Assembly (NCBI RefSeq): GCF_002994745.2
Contig: NC_037093.1
Span: 21,215,555 to 21,279,554 of the forward strand
Direction of reading: 5' to 3'
From: Rosa chinensis
Taxonomy: Eukaryota > Streptophyta > Magnoliopsida > Rosales > Rosaceae
Length of the DNA: 64,000 nt
Part shown: one piece after another, positions 59,675 through 64,000 of the stretch
Layout of the letters: each line of letters starts with the position of its first letter
Numbering within the stretch: the stretch's first letter is position 1
Program-made: the position numbers and the translations under genes
Notes under the pieces: model-generated
Database searches by the model: none
Seen by the model: the letters and a program-made list of their open reading frames with translations, nothing else
What the model was told of the DNA's origin: nothing

Positions 59675-60904
59675 TATATAATTAAACCAATTGTTGTGGG
59701 AATCGTTAAATTTTTGAAGTACCATATATACCCTCACATACTATAAATATTAATAAACAAATTATTTATATATGAGGATAAGATAGTCAATAAACTATAT
59801 CATATTTGAAAAAATTGCAATACCTCCCATAAAAAAATGACTAGTTTCCCCAAAATTAGGAGAGAAATTGCAGTAAATTTTTTAATTAAAAAAAAAAAAC
59901 TAATTGACATGTGCAGAGCACATGTTAAGAGGCTAGTGTGTGTGTCTAGGTAAGTTCTTATTTATCTATTTTGTAACTTCGTTCAATATTAATCAGTCTC
60001 CTATGATAAAACTTAAAAATAGTCTCATAATTTGCTTCCAAATAATGGTGACAACATCACGTTGTGGACACTGTGGACGTACAACATATAGATTAGCGGC
60101 AAAAACCTAGTTCAATTTTATATGTTAATTCCCCTCAGTGATTGACTAATGGAAATTAAACATGATCTCTATCCGCAGGTTCCAAAAGGTTTGGTAACAA
60201 AAGCAGGAGAGGGACTGAACAAGGGGAACATATACATAGCCAAGACGAGCTCACCGGCTGTGTTTAATGAATACTTTGAGCAATTCAAAAGGGACTTCAC
60301 ACTCTTTCTGAGATCTCGGGCACAAGAACTAGTCCCAGGAGGTAGTATGGTCCTCACAACCATGGGCAGCATAACGAGCAATGATCCCCTCTGCATTTGG
60401 GAATTCGTCGGATTGAAACTCAATGACATGGTTTTAGATGTATGCATATGTATAGATCCATTAATTTTAATTAGATACAAACCCCTTTTCGTTTAGGCTA
60501 TGAAATAAATTTTATTGTTACTGATTTACAATAATAAGTTTCAGGGTTTGATTGAGAAGGAAAAGTTGGAAATATTCAATTTGCCATACTATGCACCCAC
60601 AAGATATGAGGTAAAGAAGGTGATCGAGGCTGAAGGGTCTTTTACTTTGCAAAACCTTGAAGCTTTCAGAAATGACTGGGACTCTTACATAAAACAAGCT
60701 AAAAGTGACCTTGACAAGAAAGCAAGGGCTGCAATACTCTCCACTGACATAAGGGCTGTGGGAGAGCCTATTCTGGCCAGCCATTTCGGAGAGGAAGCAA
60801 TGGACGAATTGTTCAGTAGGTTCGAAGAAAATGTTCTCGATTACATGGAAAGAGAGAAGTGCCAGTTCATTAACCTGGTTATCTCATTGACTAAGAAGCG
60901 TTGA
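57945..60904 (+). CDS. SABATH family S-adenosyl-methionine carboxyl methyltransferase (salicylate/benzoate type likely), 4 exons
   Basis: Exons are 57945-58019, 58115-58519, 60179-60439 and 60545-60904; all introns are phase 0 with GT-AG borders, giving 366 residues, normal for the family. The enzyme transfers methyl from SAM to a carboxyl group of a small acid (or to a xanthine N) in the cytosol. The N-terminus has [18 protein letters not shown], the substrate/SAM loop. [14 protein letters not shown] is the SAM-binding motif, [11 protein letters not shown] and [10 protein letters not shown] are family signatures, and [13 protein letters not shown] carries the Met-Trp pair typical of salicylate-type members, where jasmonate enzymes usually have His-Trp. 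No stop, frameshift or odd splice site is seen. Substrate choice is inference; benzoate, salicylate, jasmonate or another acid remain possible. Confidence 0.93.
58520..60178 (+). other. Intron 2 of the SABATH gene, 1.66 kb, enlarged by repeats
   Basis: This intron is much longer than introns 1 (95 bp) and 3 (105 bp). It holds an inverted-repeat element at about 59090-59523 and a (TA)n run at about 59647-59672. The donor is GAG-GTAATT and the acceptor CCGCAG-GTT. Confidence 0.85.
59090..59523. mobile_element. MITE-like element in SABATH intron 2
   Basis: The left end GGCGTTCGGTAACG and the right end, inverted, GGGCTTGTCCGGTAATGG are similar. The arms contain Ts and As that pair (TTTTCA..TTTGAAAA). 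This fits the hAT MITE type whose ends start GGG..GTTYGGTAA. No TSD was confirmed. Confidence 0.6.
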
Positions 60905-60961
60905 ATATCAATATTTTTCTGTACTGCTTTATTTCTTTTTTCTGGCTTCCATGTTTTGTAG

Positions 60962-60967
60962 AATAAA
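60962..60967 (+). terminator. Polyadenylation signal of the SABATH gene
   Basis: AATAAA lies 58 bases after the stop codon. Confidence 0.6.
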
Positions 60968-61231
60968 GTTTCTTATTTGTGTGTGCAAGTCCTAGCTAGC
61001 CAACCTTCAGCTCCTGCAAGGTTTAGGCCCTAGTCCAAATTTGGTTTTTAAGTAACAACTCTTAGCACTGGTCCATCTGTTTGAATTCTTTAAATGAGAA
61101 TGTGATGAAAGACTTGCCAGTCAGCCAGTGTACCAATATGAACCTCGAACGATTAGTACAAAATACTGTGCATGCTGGGTTATAGTCATGTGATTGTACA
61201 CTGTAATTTTCAGAACTTCTTTAAAGATGAA
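60968..61231. other. Spacer after the SABATH gene
   Basis: Nothing recognised. Confidence 0.4.
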
Positions 61232-63423
61232 TTTTTTTTTTTTTTCAATACTTAAAGACAAATTACAAAACAAAACCCCTATTACAACCAGAATCTATGG
61301 AATCAAAAGGAAATGCTTGATTAACGGAAAGAGGAAGAGCATTACCCAAGCTTGAGGAGGGGATCCATGACCAATATGGGCTATCGCATTGGCAAGATGT
61401 AATTACAGAATGGATATATGTATTTCCTAACTAAAGCAATTGATCAAAATGTGAACAACTTTAGAAATCAGTCTTAGGAGTGCAGGCTTGTTCACATCCT
61501 AATATAGGATTGCAGTAGAACTTGAGTCCTAATTGAAAATGCAGATTTTTGATGATATTATGATCTATTCAATTTTCTAAACCATCCGAAGTAAAATCAT
61601 CACACATAACACAAGATCTGTTGTAGCAGTAAATCTCTCCAAAGAGGTAAACAACTGCAGGCACTATGCCGGTGAACAATCCACTATATGAATAGGAAAG
61701 TACATAAAGATACTCATCTACTAGAACCAATCTAGTGGGCAGCCGTGTCTTCTCGTCTTTGCTACTTTCATATATCAGCGAACTTGTTCTCCTTTGTCAA
61801 TCTTGAGATGGTACAACTCTCACCTCGGTTGTCAATCACCTCAAGGCACAAATCATGCATGAACTACCAACAAACATGAAGCATAAAATCAGAAAACTTT
61901 TTGACAGAAAAAGTTTGAGATTTGATAATCCTTCAAAAGATAAACAAGGAACAGCTCATGAAGAAATGAAGAATTCTCAACAACAATATTGGCTCAATAC
62001 TTTCTGAGGATGAAAGATTAGAAAGCTCTTTATAAATGTAGCAGATATATCTTTTTTGTTCTCGTGTCCCCCCCCCCCCTAACAAAGTGAAAAACACACA
62101 CACACACAGAGACATATATATATAAAAGATATGAATGAACTAGGGTCTCCTAGGGTTTCCACTATGGAAAGGCTTTTCAAAAGAGGTTTTTATCCATGGA
62201 TTAAAATCAGACGTTTGAAAGGAAAAGCCCAAAAACCAATTTAAGAAAGTTTGAATGCTTTGGATAAAACCTTCCAAAAATTCTCATATCAGTACATTAG
62301 GATTGAAAGGATTTTTGCATCCTACAATAGGATTTAAAGACAAGTTCAGTCCTAACCACTTGACAAGCATACACATGTATGCAACACATACCTGATTGAT
62401 GAGAGTTGTACATGAATCTTGAAGCATTCCATTCTTTCAAGGATCCAAGTGTAGAAAGCTATTACAAGAAACATGACTCTTGGTTGTTGCGATTAGGAAA
62501 TGCCAATCAATTAAACATTACACTAACATAAGAAATTTAGTTTCTTGTTTAATATGTTTGAAAGATGATATATGAAGTTGAGTAGCTAGGCATTTGATAT
62601 CCTCGATCAAAAAGGTCAGCTTCTAGGGGATTTGGCAATGACCACTGATATTGTCAATAAGTAATTTGGAGTCACCCTTCTACTTCTAAATGCGTATATC
62701 CATGTAGAATAGCCTCGTATAGACCAGCATGAAGGGCAAAGGTTTCTGCAATTATAATTTCTGCATTTCTGAAACTGAAAGCAGCCAGAATTGGATTTCC
62801 AACATAATCACGAAAAACAAAACCCCCCCCCCTGCACTAGAATTAAAGTTAGTATCAAAATTTAACTTTAGATAATCAGGATTTGGAAGGCACCATTTAA
62901 TAAAACTAGACTGAGGTATTTTAGGAGGAGGTTTGGGGTTTAACTAAACAAAAACTTGTATAAAAGTCTAGAAGCAGAATGATAGGTTTGCACAGAGGTT
63001 AAATGTTTATTTCTGGTTAAATGTTTATTTCTGAAAATGAGATAATTTCTAGCTTTCCAAAGAGAATAAGCAGTAGTTAGGGCAACACTTAGAGAATCAT
63101 CATTTAAAATAGCCAAATGTTCAAGCCATTCAAGAATAATAAGGAAACGAGGGAAAATTGAGATGCCAAAGTTGAGAAGCAAAAGAACTGTGGGAAAAAA
63201 GATGATCTAGAGTTTCAATGGTTTTATGACTAAAGTGGAAAGAACGGTCAATGTAAGTACTTGAGTAAATATGATATTTAGCAGATAAAAGTTGTCTAAT
63301 CAGCTACCAAGCAAACATTTTCACTTTAGGAGGAATTCTAAGTTTCCACATTTTTAGAAGTATTTTAGATTTAGAATGGCCAGCAATATGTTGTGTCAGC
63401 AGAAGTCTAAGGTGTGTTGATAT
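61232..63423 (-). mobile_element. LINE-C, 5'-truncated 3' half of an L1-type element, interrupted
   Basis: On the minus strand, 63420-62940 encodes zf-RVT sequence (KMWKLRIPPKVKMF; AYSLWKARNYLIFRNK) and 62930-62560 the first part of RNase H (LKLNFDTNF; FVFRDYVGNPILAAF). The C-terminal part (ANAIAHIGHGSPPQAW) appears only at 61400-61270, followed by a T-run at 61232-61245 as the poly(A) tail. About 1.15 kb of unrelated sequence (roughly 61400-62550) splits the RNase H. The coding region also has stops. Confidence 0.65.
61400..62550. other. Unidentified insertion splitting LINE-C
   Basis: This sequence sits between the two parts of the LINE-C RNase H. I find no coding domain, LTR edge or clear TIR; a C-run (62070-62079) and (CA)n at 62094 are present. 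Its nature is unknown and its borders are approximate. Confidence 0.4.
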
Positions 63424-64000
63424 CAAGGTTCTAAAAAACGCTAGGCGCTAGTCGGGCGGTGGCCTGAAGCCTAGCGCCTAGAGGCCTAGGCGGGAGACTA
63501 GGCGGGGACTAGGCGGTTTTTTTATTTTTATTTCATTTTTTATTTTTTATGACATATAATTATATAAATAAAATTATAAAGGGCATTATTTTGATAGAGA
63601 CATTATAATCCCTATAATTATAGTCTAGATTTCTTATTTTTAAAGAAAACAAAAGGATTATTTTGACAAAATAAATAAAACAAAAGGATTTAATGTAAAA
63701 GAGAAAAAATAAAAATAAAACACGTTGCATAATCATAGCCATAGGGCATACATGTCAACATGTGCCATAATCATTGCTTATGCAGTTATACACTCATACC
63801 ACGGGTTTCTTATCCTCTTCCGCCTCTGATACGAATAGAGAGAGAAAGTAAGGCCATTTCAATTCAATGGTAGCCAAACCCAGAATCCTTCTCTTGTTTA
63901 CCCTTTCAAATAATCTCGTCGTGCCTTTTCGTTTTCCTTTCAATTTAGATATGGTAATTTTCAATCTATAATGAATCCCTCTTTTGGTTTCATTTTCACT
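63424..64000. repeat. CTAGGCG-rich repeat, continuing past the window end
   Basis: 63430-63520 contains many copies of CTAGGCG/CGCCTAG in both orientations (AACGCTAGGCGCTAGTCGGG), the hallmark start of a common dispersed plant element, possibly a hAT MITE. The rest is AT-rich. The right end is not in the window. Confidence 0.55.

Noticed and set aside
1..64000. CRISPR array, bacterial operon or phage-type defence system
   Set aside because: Tandem repeats present are minisatellites with no spacer pattern. All recognisable coding sequence is of plant or plant mobile-element type with introns.

Overview
The window is nuclear DNA of a flowering plant, most likely a eudicot. The evidence is one intron-containing SABATH methyltransferase gene, plant-type LINEs, Ty3/gypsy (Tat-type) and Ty1/copia retrotransposons, MULE- and hAT-type DNA elements, and an endogenous caulimovirid (plant pararetrovirus). 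The element mix would fit a woody eudicot such as a Rosaceae species, but that is only a guess. I see no bacterial-style operons, CRISPR arrays, rRNA or tRNA genes.

Layout. 1-11.4 kb is a decayed Tat-type gypsy element. Its gag-pol lies on the minus strand, a separate antisense gene with apparent introns on the plus strand (about 0.25-3.3 kb), and a 17-unit minisatellite in its 3' region. 11.8-17.9 kb is a hAT-like element (8-bp target-site duplication, TSD) that has received a minus-strand LINE (LINE-A). 18.7-28.6 kb is an endogenous pararetrovirus: coiled-coil ORFs, movement protein, coat protein, zinc knuckle, protease, RT/RNase H, a second ORF of unknown function, and a TATA/poly(A) control region. 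Its primer-binding site is split by a 2.65-kb solo LTR with a 5-bp TSD. 30.8-31.5 kb is a hAT MITE and 31.7-34.7 kb a second, related solo LTR. 34.9-37.7 kb is a foldback MULE-like element with a central tandem array. 37.9-42.5 kb is a Ty1/copia element with both LTRs. 43.4-44.8 and 46.6-48.5 kb are two more TIR elements with 9-bp TSDs, separated by a stretch rich in a GGGGGCAATAAA motif. 51.3-55.5 kb is a young LINE (LINE-B) with a 17-bp TSD, a poly(A) tail and one reading frame broken by four stops and no frameshift. 57.9-60.9 kb is the SABATH gene, four exons encoding 366 residues. 61.2-63.4 kb is a broken LINE tail (LINE-C). The window ends in a CTAGGCG-rich repeat.

Only the SABATH methyltransferase looks like a functional host gene. 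Everything else is mobile DNA or its debris, and most element ages and boundaries can be read from TSDs. The most unusual items are the solo LTR sitting in the pararetrovirus primer-binding site, the antisense spliced gene inside the Tat element, the long open second ORF of the pararetrovirus, the foldback MULE with its central array, and two LINEs that start with the same kind of palindrome and carry no ORF1. No wholly new biological system is demonstrated here.
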